Shown: piece by piece, positions 1 to 8,334 of the stretch | How positions within the stretch are numbered: position 1 is the first letter of the stretch | Layout of the letters: each line of letters begins with the position of its first letter | From: CAVVEQ01 sp963802095 | Lineage (GTDB): Bacteria; Chloroflexota; Anaerolineae; Anaerolineales; Anaerolineaceae | Assembly (NCBI GenBank): GCA_963802095.1 | Contig: CAWDHI010000011.1 | Location: forward strand, 1 to 64,000 | Length of the DNA: 64,000 bases | Direction of reading: 5' to 3' | Position numbers and translations under genes: made by a program | Notes under the pieces: generated by a model | What the model was told of the DNA's origin: nothing | Database searches by the model: none | What the model saw: only the letters and a program-made list of their open reading frames with translations

Positions 1-485
1 CATTCAGCTTCATCCGCCCTAGCCGTAAAAACCAGAAATATAGTGGCCCCGAGCGCGAAAAATAGACCCAACCCGGATGGCGCCTTGAAGAATATCCCCC
101 ACGCGAGTAGAAGGAGCGAGCTGTAGAGCGGGTGGCGAATGTAGCGGTAGATCCCGGTGGTCACCAGGGTGGAGGTCTTCTCAAAAGCCAGGAGCTGGGG
201 CTCGCCCTCCCGCATTCGGGTGGGTTTTCCCCGGTTCCGCAGCGCGCGGATCCCGAAAACAAGGGGGATGATGCACCCGATGAGCAGGAACCAGGAAATG
301 AGCTGATGCCAGGAGAGCGGGTCTCGAAACCAGGTGTCCACATTGAGAAGTAACATCGCCAGGATGAACTCCCAGGCGAAGAAACGATAAAACCCGTGCG
401 AGCGGGGAACGCGCAGCGAATTGCGCGAGATATAGACTAGTACGCCGGAGATAATTACGAAAACGACGGTTTTCCAAATCATCAT
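1..485 (-). CDS. Isoprenylcysteine carboxyl methyltransferase (ICMT/PEMT) family membrane protein, 3' end cut by window edge
   Basis: The minus-strand frame opens at an ATG at 485 (a second in-frame ATG follows directly at 482) and runs open to the window edge, so the C-terminus is missing. The translation begins MIWKTVVFVIISGVLVYI and has about four hydrophobic segments. Near residue 120 it carries TTGIYRYIRHPLYSS, the conserved GxYRxxRHPxY signature of the ICMT/phospholipid methyltransferase superfamily. These are integral membrane, SAM-dependent methyltransferases whose substrates in bacteria are mostly unknown. It starts 7 bp downstream of the stop of the metallo-hydrolase gene, so the two are probably cotranscribed. 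A second member of the family lies at 13958-14611. The family call is firm and the substrate unknown. Confidence 0.8.
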   Translation of the reverse strand, partial: MMIWKTVVFVIISGVLVYISRNSLRVPRSHGFYRFFAWEFILAMLLLNVDTWFRDPLSWHQLISWFLLIGCIIPLVFGIRALRNRGKPTRMREGEPQLLAFEKTSTLVTTGIYRYIRHPLYSSLLLLAWGIFFKAPSGLGLFFALGATIFLVFTARADEAE

Positions 486-492
486 TGGCGTA

Positions 493-1185
493 TCACCGTA
501 ATTGCAAAGGGACCCATCCCTCCGCCGCCTTCCGCCAGTCAAACGGCTCACCGTGCCCCGGGTAGACGGTGGTGATCTGCAGCCCCTGCAGTCTCTCCAG
601 GCTTTCCCGGCCTGCCTGCGGGTCGTCCATCAGGGAGTTCAGCGCTGGTCCTTTCAAGTTTTCGAACAGATCACCGCAGAATAGTTCGCCGCTCCCGGTG
701 AGGATACCCAAGGAGCCCCCGGAATGCCCGGGCAGGGAGATGGCTTTGGCATCCAGGCCGTAGGCAGCGAGATCCGTTCCATCCGGGAGCATCACATCCG
801 GGTTGAAGCGCTCTGTCTTGCCGAACCCGGTAAAGAGTGGGACCAGCGAGCGGATAAGAATATTCGGCCGCTTACGCCCTGCAAACATATCCCCGGTTTG
901 TCCCATCGCTGCATCCGCTGCGTGCATGGCTATCCTGGCTCCATAATGATCGCGTAAATATGCAGCATTCCCGGTGTGGTCAAAATCCCCATGGGTGAGA
1001 ACGATCAGCTTGAGGGATTCCTGCGTGCAGCCGTTTCGATCCAGCGCTGCCAGCAATTCCTTTCTGGCTGTGGAGCATCCTGTATCAATAAGCAGGTGAC
1101 CTTCAGCGGTCTGAGCCAGGTAACAGTTCACCTGCCCCATCCGCAGGGGCATTTGAAGTCTGATCGTGAAAAAATTTTGGCTCAT
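493..1185 (-). CDS. MBL-fold metallo-hydrolase
   Basis: This 230-residue protein has the metallo-beta-lactamase fold, a metal-dependent hydrolase superfamily acting on thioesters, phosphodiesters, lactones or glyoxalase-type substrates. Motif 1 is LTHGDFDHTG near residue 65, a variant of HxHxDH in which the second His is Asp. Downstream come LPGHSGGSLGIL and a C-terminal VYPGHGEPFDW, which supply further metal-ligand His residues. The protein has no signal peptide and is of single-domain length. It is followed after 7 bp by the methyltransferase-family membrane gene. The substrate cannot be deduced. The region upstream (1186-1463) is shared divergently with glgC. Confidence 0.85.
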   Translation of the reverse strand: MSQNFFTIRLQMPLRMGQVNCYLAQTAEGHLLIDTGCSTARKELLAALDRNGCTQESLKLIVLTHGDFDHTGNAAYLRDHYGARIAMHAADAAMGQTGDMFAGRKRPNILIRSLVPLFTGFGKTERFNPDVMLPDGTDLAAYGLDAKAISLPGHSGGSLGILTGSGELFCGDLFENLKGPALNSLMDDPQAGRESLERLQGLQITTVYPGHGEPFDWRKAAEGWVPLQLR

Positions 1186-1463
1186 ACAAGGTCACCATGA
1201 ATAATTTACCATGTATTTTTCTTCTTATTCTTAAGAATTCAACCGTTTTTCCAGGAGGAGGCGCAATCGCTGCTGTTAATTTTCCAAAACATAATTGATT
1301 ATTTATCGGTGCAGCCCCGGTGATGGCGGATAAAGGTGATGCCATAATTCCATCATGAACTTTCCATACCCCGATTTGCCCCCGCGCCAGACTGTTTGAC
1401 ATTCCCCCCGCATTGGCGTATCCTTAACCCCAGAAAGCCATTCCATCCCTCCCGGAGGTTGCC

Positions 1464-2735
1464 ATGCCTGCCATGAACGACATCCTGGGTGTCATCCTCG
1501 GCGGGGGCAGGGGTACGCGCCTCTACCCGCTCACCCGTCAGCGCGCCAAACCCGCAGTGCCCTTTGCCGGCAAGTACCGCCTCATCGATATCCCCATCTC
1601 CAACTGCATCAACTCTGGCATCTACCACATTGCCGTCCTCACCCAGTTCAACTCCGTCTCGCTCCACCGCCACATCACCTCCACCTTCCAGTTTGACGCC
1701 TTCCATTCCGGCTGGATCCAGCTCTGGGCTTCGCAGCAGACCGTGGCCACCACCGACTGGTACCAGGGCACCGCCGATGCCGTGCGTAAACAGCTTTTCG
1801 AGATCCGCGCGTCGCGCCTGCCCTACACGCTCATCCTCTCCGGTGACCAGCTCTACCGCATGGATTTTGAGAAGATGGCACAATTCCACTGGGATACCGG
1901 CGCGGATGTGACCGTGGCGGTGCAGCCCGTCTTCGCCGAGGATACCGGGCGCTTCGGCATCCTCAAGGTGAATGCGGAGAACCGCATCACCGATTTTGCC
2001 GAGAAACCCAAAGATCCCATCCTGCTCAAAAAACTGGTGAGCCGGGATGACAAGCGCCGCCCCTACCTGGGCTCCATGGGTCTCTACCTCTTCAACACCG
2101 AGGCGCTCTTCGACCTGCTTGAATCCACCGCTTTCAGCGATTTCGGCAACCACATCATCCCGGGGGCGATCGGCACCCACAAGGTGATGGGCTACGGCTT
2201 CGATGGCTACTGGGAGGATATCGGCACCATCCGCTCCTTCTACGAGACCAACCTCTCGCTCACCATCCCCAACCCACCTTTCGATTTCTTCGACCCCAAG
2301 CGCCCAATCTACACCCACCCGCGCTTCCTGCCCGGCTCCACTGTGATGAACAGCCACCTCGAAAACGTGCTCATAGCCGAGGGCTGCTGCATCGATTCCG
2401 CCGATATCTCCCATTCGGTTATCGGGCTGCGTAGCCAGATCTTCAAAGGTGTGTTAATAAAGGATAGCGTGGTCATGGGTGCAGATTATTACGATAACCC
2501 CTGCCGCGAGTACTCAGACCCGGCCAGGGTAGCCATCGGTATTGGCTCGGGCAGCCACATCGACGGTGCGATCATCGATAAGAACGCCCGCATCGGGCGA
2601 GACGTGGTCATCCAGCCCTTCCCGCTGGATTTGGAAGTGGATGCCGATAACTACGTCGTCCGCGATGGGATCGTGATCATCCCCAAGAACGCAGTGGTAC
2701 CACTCGGGACGGTTATAATTCCGGGGCAAATCTGA
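1464..2735 (+). CDS. glgC: Glucose-1-phosphate adenylyltransferase (ADP-glucose pyrophosphorylase)
   Basis: GlgC makes ADP-glucose from ATP and glucose-1-phosphate, the committed step of bacterial glycogen synthesis. The 423 residues match the usual length. The N-terminal nucleotidyltransferase signature GGGRGTRLYPLT is followed by RAKPAVPFAGKYRLID and DIPISNCINSGI; LSGDQLYRMD and GYWEDIGT are further family motifs, and the C-terminal third is a left-handed beta-helix (hexapeptide-like) domain. A good ribosome binding site (CGGAGG) sits just before the ATG at 1464; a second ATG at 1473 is possible. The P-type ATPase gene begins 23 bp downstream on the same strand, so the two may share a transcript, although no functional link is obvious. 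No other glycogen gene is in the window. Confidence 0.95.
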   Translation: MPAMNDILGVILGGGRGTRLYPLTRQRAKPAVPFAGKYRLIDIPISNCINSGIYHIAVLTQFNSVSLHRHITSTFQFDAFHSGWIQLWASQQTVATTDWYQGTADAVRKQLFEIRASRLPYTLILSGDQLYRMDFEKMAQFHWDTGADVTVAVQPVFAEDTGRFGILKVNAENRITDFAEKPKDPILLKKLVSRDDKRRPYLGSMGLYLFNTEALFDLLESTAFSDFGNHIIPGAIGTHKVMGYGFDGYWEDIGTIRSFYETNLSLTIPNPPFDFFDPKRPIYTHPRFLPGSTVMNSHLENVLIAEGCCIDSADISHSVIGLRSQIFKGVLIKDSVVMGADYYDNPCREYSDPARVAIGIGSGSHIDGAIIDKNARIGRDVVIQPFPLDLEVDADNYVVRDGIVIIPKNAVVPLGTVIIPGQI

Positions 2736-2758
2736 TCAGCAACAAGGAAACTGACAAG

Positions 2759-5617
2759 ATGAAAGATCCCACCCTCGCTGCCAGCTCCCCGCTGGATGGA
2801 ACAACCTCGGAACTCACCTGGCACGCCACCTCCTCTGCCGAGGTGCTGGACCACCTAGATACCCTCGCAGAAAGCGGTCTCACTGCTGCCGAAGCTACCG
2901 AACGCCTGACCAAATTTGGCCCCAACCAGCTGACCGAAAAGAAGGGACCCTCCTTCTTCCAGCTTGTGCTCAGCCAGCTTAAAAGCTTTGTGGTCATCAT
3001 CCTCATCGTCGCCGCCCTGGTTTCCGCCATCCTGGGCGAGTGGGTGGAAGCAGCCGCCATCCTCACCATCGTGGTGCTCAACGCCATCCTGGGGGTGGTA
3101 CAGGAGAGCAAAGCCGAGGAATCGCTGGCTGCCCTCAAGAAGCTGGCCGCCCCCGAAGCCAACGCCATCCGCGATGGCCACCAGGTGCGCGTGCCGGCTG
3201 CGCAGCTCGTCCCGGGTGATATTGTCGTGCTGGAGGCAGGCAACTTCATCCCGGCCGATATCCGCCTGCTGGAAGCGGTCAACCTCAAGGTGGATGAGGC
3301 TTCTCTCACCGGCGAATCGTTACCTGTGGAGAAGAACGCCGCGTTGGTGTTGGACCGGGATATCCCCCTGGGAGACCGCAAGAACACCGCTTTCATGGGT
3401 ACCGTGGTCAGCTACGGGCGCGGGCGCGGGGTGGTGGTCAGCACCGGCATGCACACCCAGCTTGGGCTCATCGCCAGCATGCTCCAATCGGTGGAGGAGG
3501 AGCAGACCCCCCTGCAGCGCAAGCTGGATCAGCTCGGCCGGACGCTCGGCTACGCCTGCCTGGGGATCTGCGCCATCGTTTTTGCTGTCGGTTGGCTGCA
3601 AGGCGGCAACCCGCTGGATATCTTCATGATCGCGGTCAGCCTCGCCATCGCCGCCGTCCCCGAGGGGCTTCCAGCCATCGTCACCATCAGCCTGGCGCTG
3701 GGCATGCAGGAGATGATCAAAAGGCACGCGCTCATCCGTCGGCTATCCTCGGTGGAAACGCTCGGCTCCGCCACAGTGATCTGCTCCGATAAAACCGGCA
3801 CGCTCACCCAAAACGAGATGACCGTCACCCGCGTGTGGGTGGATGGTACCTTCGTTACCATCACCGGCACCGGTTATAAACCGGGCGGGGATTTCCTGGT
3901 GGATGGCAAGAAGGTGGATGTGAAGGATTACCCCGGGCTGGGAACCACGCTCTGGTTGGGCGCATTGAATAATGATGCCCGCCTGGAGGAAATGAAGGAG
4001 GAGGGTGAGGATCCCTTCTGGCGCATTGTTGGCGACCCCACAGAAGGGGCTCTGGTCGTGGCAGCTGCCAAGGCTGGCTGCCTCACCCGTGAGCTGGATA
4101 AATCCTACCCGCGCGAGAACGAGGTGCCTTTCGATTCCGTGCGCAAGCGCATGATCACCATTCACACCGTGGAAGCGCCTTCGGCTCAGGATATTTCCCC
4201 GTTTGATGAAAGCCACACCCGTAAACACTTCGTCATCACGGTCAAAGGCGCCCCGGATCTCATCCTCGATCTGTGCAGCAAAACCCGCCTGATGCATAAG
4301 GGTGATACCCCGCTGGATGAAAGCCGCCGAAAACAGGTGCTGGCAGCCAATGATGCGCTCACCCGCGATGCCTTGCGCGTGCTTGGCGTGGCTTACAAGA
4401 TCGTGGAAAAAATGCCGGCCAATTTCACCCCCGAGGCGTTGGAGAAGGACCTCGTCTTCGCCGGTCTGGTGGGGATGATCGACCCCGCCCGCCCGGAGGT
4501 TAAACCGGCGCTGGAAAAAGCCAAGGGAGCCGGAATCCGCACCATTATGATCACCGGCGATTTTCCGAACACCGCCCGCGCGGTGGCGGAATCCATCGGC
4601 TTGCTGCGTCCGGGTCGCCAGGTGCTTTCCGGCGCGCAGTTGGACGAGATCGATGACGATGCGTTAAAGATAGCGGTGAAGAATACTGACGTCTTTGCCC
4701 GCGTTTCGCCTGAGCACAAGATGCGCATCGTGGATGCGTTGAAGGCCAACGGCGAGGTCACCGCCATGACCGGTGACGGGGTCAACGATGCCCCCGCCAT
4801 CAAGCGCGCCGATATCGGCGTCTCGATGGGCATCACCGGCACCGACGTGGCCAAGGAAACCGCTGACATGGTCCTGACAGATGATAACTACGTCAGCATC
4901 GTTTCCGCGGTGGAACAGGGCAGGGTGATTTACTCCAACATCCGTAAGTTTGTCTATTACCTGATCTCCTGCAATATCGCCGAGGTACTGATCATCTTCA
5001 TCCCCACTGCCTTTGGGAAATTTATCTTTCCCCAGATGGCCGAACGGGGCATCCTGGCACCCCTTACCGCCATCCAATTGCTCTGGTTGAACCTGGTGAC
5101 CGATGGGGCACCAGCCCTGGCGCTGGGCACCGAAAAGGGTGATCCCGACCTGATGGAACAGGCTCCACGCCCACCCAGCGAGCAGATCATCAACCGCTTC
5201 ATGCGGTGGGGCGTGGCAGTTCAGGCAGTTGCCATCACAGCCACCACCCTGTTGGCATTCAATATGGGGCTCTCGCATTCGCAGCCTGAATTCGCGGCGA
5301 CGATGGCTTTTGCCACCCTTTCCATCTCGGAGCTGCTGCGCGCATACACCTCCCGCTCGGAGCGCTACCCGCTCTTCAAGATCGGAGTCTTTGGGAATAA
5401 GTGGATGAACTGGGCAGTGGGGGTCTCGCTGGTGATGATCCTGGGGGTTATCTATGTGCCCTTCTTCAATACGGTTTTCGACACTCTTCCCATGGGCTGG
5501 AATGAATGGGCGATCATCCTGCCGCTGGTGCTGGTTCCCTCCATCGCCGCTGAACTGACCAAGTGGGTTGCAACCAGGTTACAGAAACGCCAGCAGCTGC
5601 GGTCGGCGGAAAGTTAG
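2759..5617 (+). CDS. Cation-translocating P-type ATPase, calcium-type (P2)
   Basis: This 952-residue ATPase is of full length for a P2-type pump. In order it has an N-terminal cation-ATPase domain, the actuator motif LTGESLPVEK, the membrane motif VPEGLPAIV, the phosphorylation motif DKTGTLTQNEMT with the catalytic Asp at residue 344, and the hinge motif TGDGVNDAPA. The C-terminal transmembrane block contains NLVTDGAPALALG. PEGLP together with the NLVTDG motif points to Ca2+ (SERCA/PMR1-like) rather than heavy-metal transport; Na+ or Mn2+ cannot be excluded. It acts in the cytoplasmic membrane, probably exporting cation. It follows glgC by 23 bp and is closed by a strong intrinsic terminator at 5640. 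Confidence 0.93.
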   Translation: MKDPTLAASSPLDGTTSELTWHATSSAEVLDHLDTLAESGLTAAEATERLTKFGPNQLTEKKGPSFFQLVLSQLKSFVVIILIVAALVSAILGEWVEAAAILTIVVLNAILGVVQESKAEESLAALKKLAAPEANAIRDGHQVRVPAAQLVPGDIVVLEAGNFIPADIRLLEAVNLKVDEASLTGESLPVEKNAALVLDRDIPLGDRKNTAFMGTVVSYGRGRGVVVSTGMHTQLGLIASMLQSVEEEQTPLQRKLDQLGRTLGYACLGICAIVFAVGWLQGGNPLDIFMIAVSLAIAAVPEGLPAIVTISLALGMQEMIKRHALIRRLSSVETLGSATVICSDKTGTLTQNEMTVTRVWVDGTFVTITGTGYKPGGDFLVDGKKVDVKDYPGLGTTLWLGALNNDARLEEMKEEGEDPFWRIVGDPTEGALVVAAAKAGCLTRELDKSYPRENEVPFDSVRKRMITIHTVEAPSAQDISPFDESHTRKHFVITVKGAPDLILDLCSKTRLMHKGDTPLDESRRKQVLAANDALTRDALRVLGVAYKIVEKMPANFTPEALEKDLVFAGLVGMIDPARPEVKPALEKAKGAGIRTIMITGDFPNTARAVAESIGLLRPGRQVLSGAQLDEIDDDALKIAVKNTDVFARVSPEHKMRIVDALKANGEVTAMTGDGVNDAPAIKRADIGVSMGITGTDVAKETADMVLTDDNYVSIVSAVEQGRVIYSNIRKFVYYLISCNIAEVLIIFIPTAFGKFIFPQMAERGILAPLTAIQLLWLNLVTDGAPALALGTEKGDPDLMEQAPRPPSEQIINRFMRWGVAVQAVAITATTLLAFNMGLSHSQPEFAATMAFATLSISELLRAYTSRSERYPLFKIGVFGNKWMNWAVGVSLVMILGVIYVPFFNTVFDTLPMGWNEWAIILPLVLVPSIAAELTKWVATRLQKRQQLRSAES

Positions 5618-5639
5618 AATTTATCATATTTAAAATAAT

Positions 5640-5675
5640 ACACCCCGCGAATTCAAGCTCCGCGGGGTGTTTTCT
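5640..5675 (+). terminator. Intrinsic terminator after the P-type ATPase
   Basis: A perfect 10-bp inverted repeat, ACACCCCGCG (5640-5649) and CGCGGGGTGT (5661-5670), encloses an 11-nt loop and is followed by TTTT. It lies 22 bp after the ATPase stop and also sits at the 3' end of the convergent SWIM gene. Confidence 0.85.
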
Positions 5676-5690
5676 TCCGCAATTCTGTTA

Positions 5691-5927
5691 TTACGAAGGC
5701 GGAAGCATCCCCTCCAGGGAATACTCCATCGCGATCGTATGGCTGCAGCGCCCGCGGCCTGCAAAGAAATCGCAATCGCAGGACATTTTTCCTTCCATCA
5801 AGCTAACTGTGTGGGTGGTGTTATCTCCATCCACGGCTACTTCAAAGGTCTTGAAGCGGATACGCTGGTCTCGTTCCTCAGCATAACGTTTGCCCTTCTC
5901 GATCTTGCTGATCATGCCGGAGTCCAT
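5691..5927 (-). CDS. Small SWIM-type zinc-finger protein
   Basis: This 78-residue protein has the arrangement C50-x-C52-x8-C61-x-H63 (CDCDFFAGRGRCSH), which is the SWIM zinc-finger signature CxC-Xn-CxH. SWIM domains mediate DNA or protein binding and occur in Rad51-paralogue partners, SWI2/SNF2 neighbours and transposases. Nothing else but a basic N-terminal stretch is present, so it is close to a stand-alone finger. The ATG at 5927 has a good ribosome binding site (AGAGGAGA). The only convincing promoter lies at 6041-6069, and a terminator-shaped hairpin at 5955-5984 stands between promoter and gene, which suggests attenuation. The partner and function are unknown. Confidence 0.75.
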   Translation of the reverse strand: MDSGMISKIEKGKRYAEERDQRIRFKTFEVAVDGDNTTHTVSLMEGKMSCDCDFFAGRGRCSHTIAMEYSLEGMLPPS

Positions 5928-5954
5928 GAGTGTATCTCCTCTTTGGGCGGAATA

Positions 5955-5984
5955 ATAAAAAAGGCACGCAAAAAACGCGTGCCC
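5955..5984 (-). terminator. Intrinsic terminator / possible attenuator upstream of the SWIM gene
   Basis: Read on the minus strand, GGCACGC and GCGTGCC (5983-5977 and 5969-5963) form a 7-bp GC-rich stem with a 7-nt loop, followed at once by TTTTTT. It lies about 50 nt beyond the predicted start point of the promoter at 6041-6069 and 28 nt before the SWIM start codon. It may simply end the acetyltransferase transcript or act as an attenuator. Confidence 0.8.
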
Positions 5985-6040
5985 AGCTAAAACCGAAGGA
6001 TGTTGGAAAAGACTCGCATAGCGTTACTGTTCCTTGAAAG

Positions 6041-6069
6041 ATAATAATACAGCACCGTAATTATGTCAA
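6041..6069 (-). promoter_or_regulatory. Sigma-70 promoter for the SWIM gene leader
   Basis: The minus strand shows TTGACA (6069-6064), a 17-bp spacer and TATTAT (6046-6041), 11 of 12 matches to the housekeeping consensus at ideal spacing. The TGA within TTGACA is also the stop codon of the acetyltransferase gene. Predicted transcription starts near 6034. Confidence 0.75.
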
Positions 6070-6512
6070 CGGCTTTTTACCATCACCAGGGCATCTTCCT
6101 TGTCGCTGTAGTAAGCCGGCCAGATCTGGAAATCGATGTATCCCAGGTGTTTGTAGAGCACGATGGCTGGATTATTGGATCGGCGCACGCAGAGCTTGAC
6201 GGATGGGAGTTGCATGCCCGCCTCGCAGTCGAGGATCAAGCGCGAGGCGATCCCAAGCCGGCGGAATTCCGGCAGCACGCCGATGGTGGTGATCCATCCG
6301 GTTCCCTCCCAGGGTTTGGCTTCGCCGGCGATAAACCCCGCCATGCGCTCTCCGGAAACAGCCTTGATGCGGACAATCCCGGGAAAGGATAGCACCCCGA
6401 TCAGGTCGATCAACGGCCAGGCATCCGGACCGAAGCAGATCTGTTCCACCTGCCGCAGGGCGTTCAGATCGCGCAGCCCGGCTGGTTTGTATTCCACCTG
6501 GGGGGGGAGCAT
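6066..6512 (-). CDS. GNAT-family N-acetyltransferase (RimI-like)
   Basis: This 148-residue single-domain protein fits the GNAT fold, which transfers acetyl from acetyl-CoA to an amine. The acetyl-CoA binding motif appears as ITTIGVLPEFRRLGIASRL (the R/QxxGxG/A loop), followed by the motif-B stretch NNPAIVLYKHLGY, which is typical of RimI, the ribosomal protein S18 N-terminal alanine acetyltransferase. No tsaB or tsaD neighbour supports a RimI assignment, so the family name is safer. The gene follows rnhB by 8 bp and probably belongs to the glycosyltransferase-rnhB-GNAT run. Its stop codon lies within the -35 element of the next promoter. Confidence 0.85.
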   Translation of the reverse strand: MLPPQVEYKPAGLRDLNALRQVEQICFGPDAWPLIDLIGVLSFPGIVRIKAVSGERMAGFIAGEAKPWEGTGWITTIGVLPEFRRLGIASRLILDCEAGMQLPSVKLCVRRSNNPAIVLYKHLGYIDFQIWPAYYSDKEDALVMVKSR

Positions 6513-6520
6513 GTATCTGA

Positions 6521-7114
6521 TTATAACCGTACGAATGACTTCACCGGTTTATAGGAAAATCGGTGCTCCGGGCAGGCTCCATTCTCATCCAGGGCTTGCC
6601 GGTGAAGAGCTGTTCCGTAACCCTTGTGCCGCGCGAATCCGTACATCGGATATTGGTTACCCAAATCCACCATCAATCCATCCCGGCAGGTTTTTGCCAG
6701 CACAGAAGCGCAGGAGATCGAAAGCACCAGGGTATCTCCTTTGATGAATGCTGTCTGGGGAATTTGCAGGTCTGGTAATTGAACAGCGTCGATGAGCAGG
6801 TGATCAGGGCAATTGATCAATCGCTCAAGGGCGCGGTGCATGGCAAGGCGGGTGGCTGGAAGGATACCCAAGCGATCGATCTCGAGATTGGAGGCAAGCC
6901 CGGTGGACCAACCGACCGCGATTTCCTTTATCTTTCCCGCCCAATGCTCCCGTTCTCGTGCGGTCATCTGCTTGGAGTCCCGCACGCCAAAAAGTTCCGA
7001 TTGAACTGCCTGGTTGGGGGGAAGGATCACCGCCGCAGCCACAACCGGCCCAGCCCATGCGCCGCGCCCGGCTTCATCGATTCCGGCAACGCAGCGGCAC
7101 CCTAGATCCCACAG
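6521..7114 (-). CDS. rnhB: Ribonuclease HII, 5' end uncertain
   Basis: RNase HII removes RNA from RNA-DNA hybrids and single misincorporated ribonucleotides. The conserved motifs are all present: VAGIDEAGRGAWAGPV, VRDSKQM, LLIDAVQLP and IKGDTLVLSISCASVLAK, giving the DEDD catalytic set and the serine-containing specificity loop. The N-terminal DEAGRG motif lies upstream of the first GTG in frame (7042), so the gene must start earlier. The frame is open from 7159 but has only a CTG (7114) as a near-canonical start. A GTG at 7161-7163 lies in another frame and reads KPTLRSF; removing one T from the T5 run near 7139-7143 would join it to the PSLAAEYALW of the real frame. Coordinates use the CTG. 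It lies just after the glycosyltransferase gene. Confidence 0.85.
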   Translation of the reverse strand: MWDLGCRCVAGIDEAGRGAWAGPVVAAAVILPPNQAVQSELFGVRDSKQMTAREREHWAGKIKEIAVGWSTGLASNLEIDRLGILPATRLAMHRALERLINCPDHLLIDAVQLPDLQIPQTAFIKGDTLVLSISCASVLAKTCRDGLMVDLGNQYPMYGFARHKGYGTALHRQALDENGACPEHRFSYKPVKSFVRL

Positions 7115-7175
7115 GGCATATTCCGCTGCAAGGCTGGGAAAAAGATCGCAAAGTTGGTTTCACCTTGGGAGAGAA

Positions 7176-7931
7176 TCAGCTATAACGTCCGCGCACAGCA
7201 TTCAGGCGGATAGAGACCAGGTCGAAGAACATTCGAAAAGAATCCCGGAAGAGGCGCACCCGGCTATCGGAGTTGAAGTACCAGGGGATGGCCACTTCGG
7301 CAATTCGGTAGCCCTTCCGGCGGGCGATGAAGAGCACCTCCACATCGAAGGACATTCCGGTAAGGGTCTGCAGGGGAAAAACTTCTGCGGCGATATCCCC
7401 GCGGAACATCTTGAATCCGCACTGGGAATCCTGCAACCCGGGCAGCGCCATTACACGCACCATAAGGTTGAACACCCGCCCGATGAAGTGACGATACGGA
7501 GGCTCATCGTAGCGGATCGCACCGGCGGCTTCCCGTGACCCAATGGCAATTTCCAACGAGGAGAAAGTGGGGGGGAGAAATTTACAGACCTCCTCTATGG
7601 GCATGGATAGATCGGCGTCGCAGATGAAACGATACTTTCCGCGCGCTTCCAGCATGCCTCGCTTCACCGCCAATCCCTTACCGCGCTGTTCCTCGTGGAT
7701 CACTTTCAAACCAGGGATCGATGATGCATAGCCCTGCGCCAGGGAATAGGTCCGATCTGTGGAACCATTTTCCACGACGATCACCTCCGCCGTGTATGGT
7801 TGCACCTTCAGAAAAGCATCTATCTTATCAAAAGTGGCAGGCAGCCGGCTCTCCTCGTTGTGGGCGGGGATTATGATCGAAAGGAAGGGGAGCGGTTCCG
7901 GTTGCGCTGGTGGCATATTATTCTTCCGCAA
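7176..7931 (-). CDS. Glycosyltransferase family 2, dolichyl/polyprenyl-phosphate glucosyltransferase-like
   Basis: This 251-residue GT2 enzyme has LSIIIPAHNEESRLPAT at the N-terminus, VIVVENGSTDRT, and the metal/nucleotide-binding ICDADLSMP (DxD-type), then SQCGFKMFRGD, the hallmark of the dolichyl-phosphate beta-glucosyltransferase (DPG synthase) subgroup. Such enzymes transfer a hexose from a nucleotide sugar to a polyprenyl phosphate on the cytoplasmic face of the membrane. No C-terminal transmembrane segments are present. A second ATG at 7916 could also start the protein. The stop at 7176 lies a few bases before rnhB, suggesting an operon. The sugar and acceptor are inferred from the subgroup only. 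Confidence 0.85.
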   Translation of the reverse strand: MRKNNMPPAQPEPLPFLSIIIPAHNEESRLPATFDKIDAFLKVQPYTAEVIVVENGSTDRTYSLAQGYASSIPGLKVIHEEQRGKGLAVKRGMLEARGKYRFICDADLSMPIEEVCKFLPPTFSSLEIAIGSREAAGAIRYDEPPYRHFIGRVFNLMVRVMALPGLQDSQCGFKMFRGDIAAEVFPLQTLTGMSFDVEVLFIARRKGYRIAEVAIPWYFNSDSRVRLFRDSFRMFFDLVSIRLNAVRGRYS

Positions 7932-7975
7932 TTATTATACAGCCGGGTTCGGGGGGCAGATAAGGTGACACTTAT

Positions 7976-8284
7976 TTAGAGAAGGGGGGTAATACCCAGG
8001 TTTTCCAGGTTGCCTACCGGAGAGGTGAGAAGAATTTCACCCTCCCTGGTGGGAACCACCTGCACCTTTTCAAAGGTTTTAAATTCTGTTCCCATACTGC
8101 AAATCCGTTCCCCGGTATAGTAGATCGACCCGGATTTGATCAATTTCACCAGGTCGTCGCGCCGGATCAGCACCACATCGGAAAAGGTGGGACCTCTCCG
8201 CTGGTAGGCCCGCACGTAGGCCACCTGACCATCCTGGGAGTAATGGACTGCCTCCACAACCCCATCGATCGATTCTTTTTTCAT
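7976..8284 (-). CDS. Conserved hypothetical protein, 102 aa
   Basis: I do not recognise a named family. The protein is soluble, mixed charge and rich in beta-strand patterns (VVEAVHYSQDGQVAYVRAYQRRG, KSGSIYYTGER), with no signal peptide or cysteine cluster. It looks like a small beta-rich domain. The ATG at 8284 has a good ribosome binding site (AAAGGA). It begins 12 bp after the terminator of tRNA-Pro and is followed by the glycosyltransferase start 45 bp downstream. It was accepted as a gene because of the ribosome binding site, the coding-like composition and the absence of a better frame. Confidence 0.7.
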   Translation of the reverse strand: MKKESIDGVVEAVHYSQDGQVAYVRAYQRRGPTFSDVVLIRRDDLVKLIKSGSIYYTGERICSMGTEFKTFEKVQVVPTREGEILLTSPVGNLENLGITPLL

Positions 8285-8295
8285 TTAATCCTTTC

Positions 8296-8325
8296 CAAAA
8301 AATCACCGCCGCAGGTTAACGGCGG
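8296..8325 (-). terminator. Intrinsic terminator of tRNA-Pro
   Basis: On the minus strand CCGCCG (8325-8320) and CGGCGG (8311-8306) pair around an 8-nt loop and are followed by a T run (8302-8297). It lies about 10 nt beyond the tRNA 3' end and just before the ribosome binding site of the 102-aa gene. Confidence 0.75.
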
Positions 8326-8334
8326 GGAAACCAG

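Noticed and set aside
1353..2414. 353-codon minus-strand frame over glgC
   Set aside because: A low-complexity GD/VE-rich product is typical of antisense frames in GC-rich genes; glgC is certain on the plus strand.
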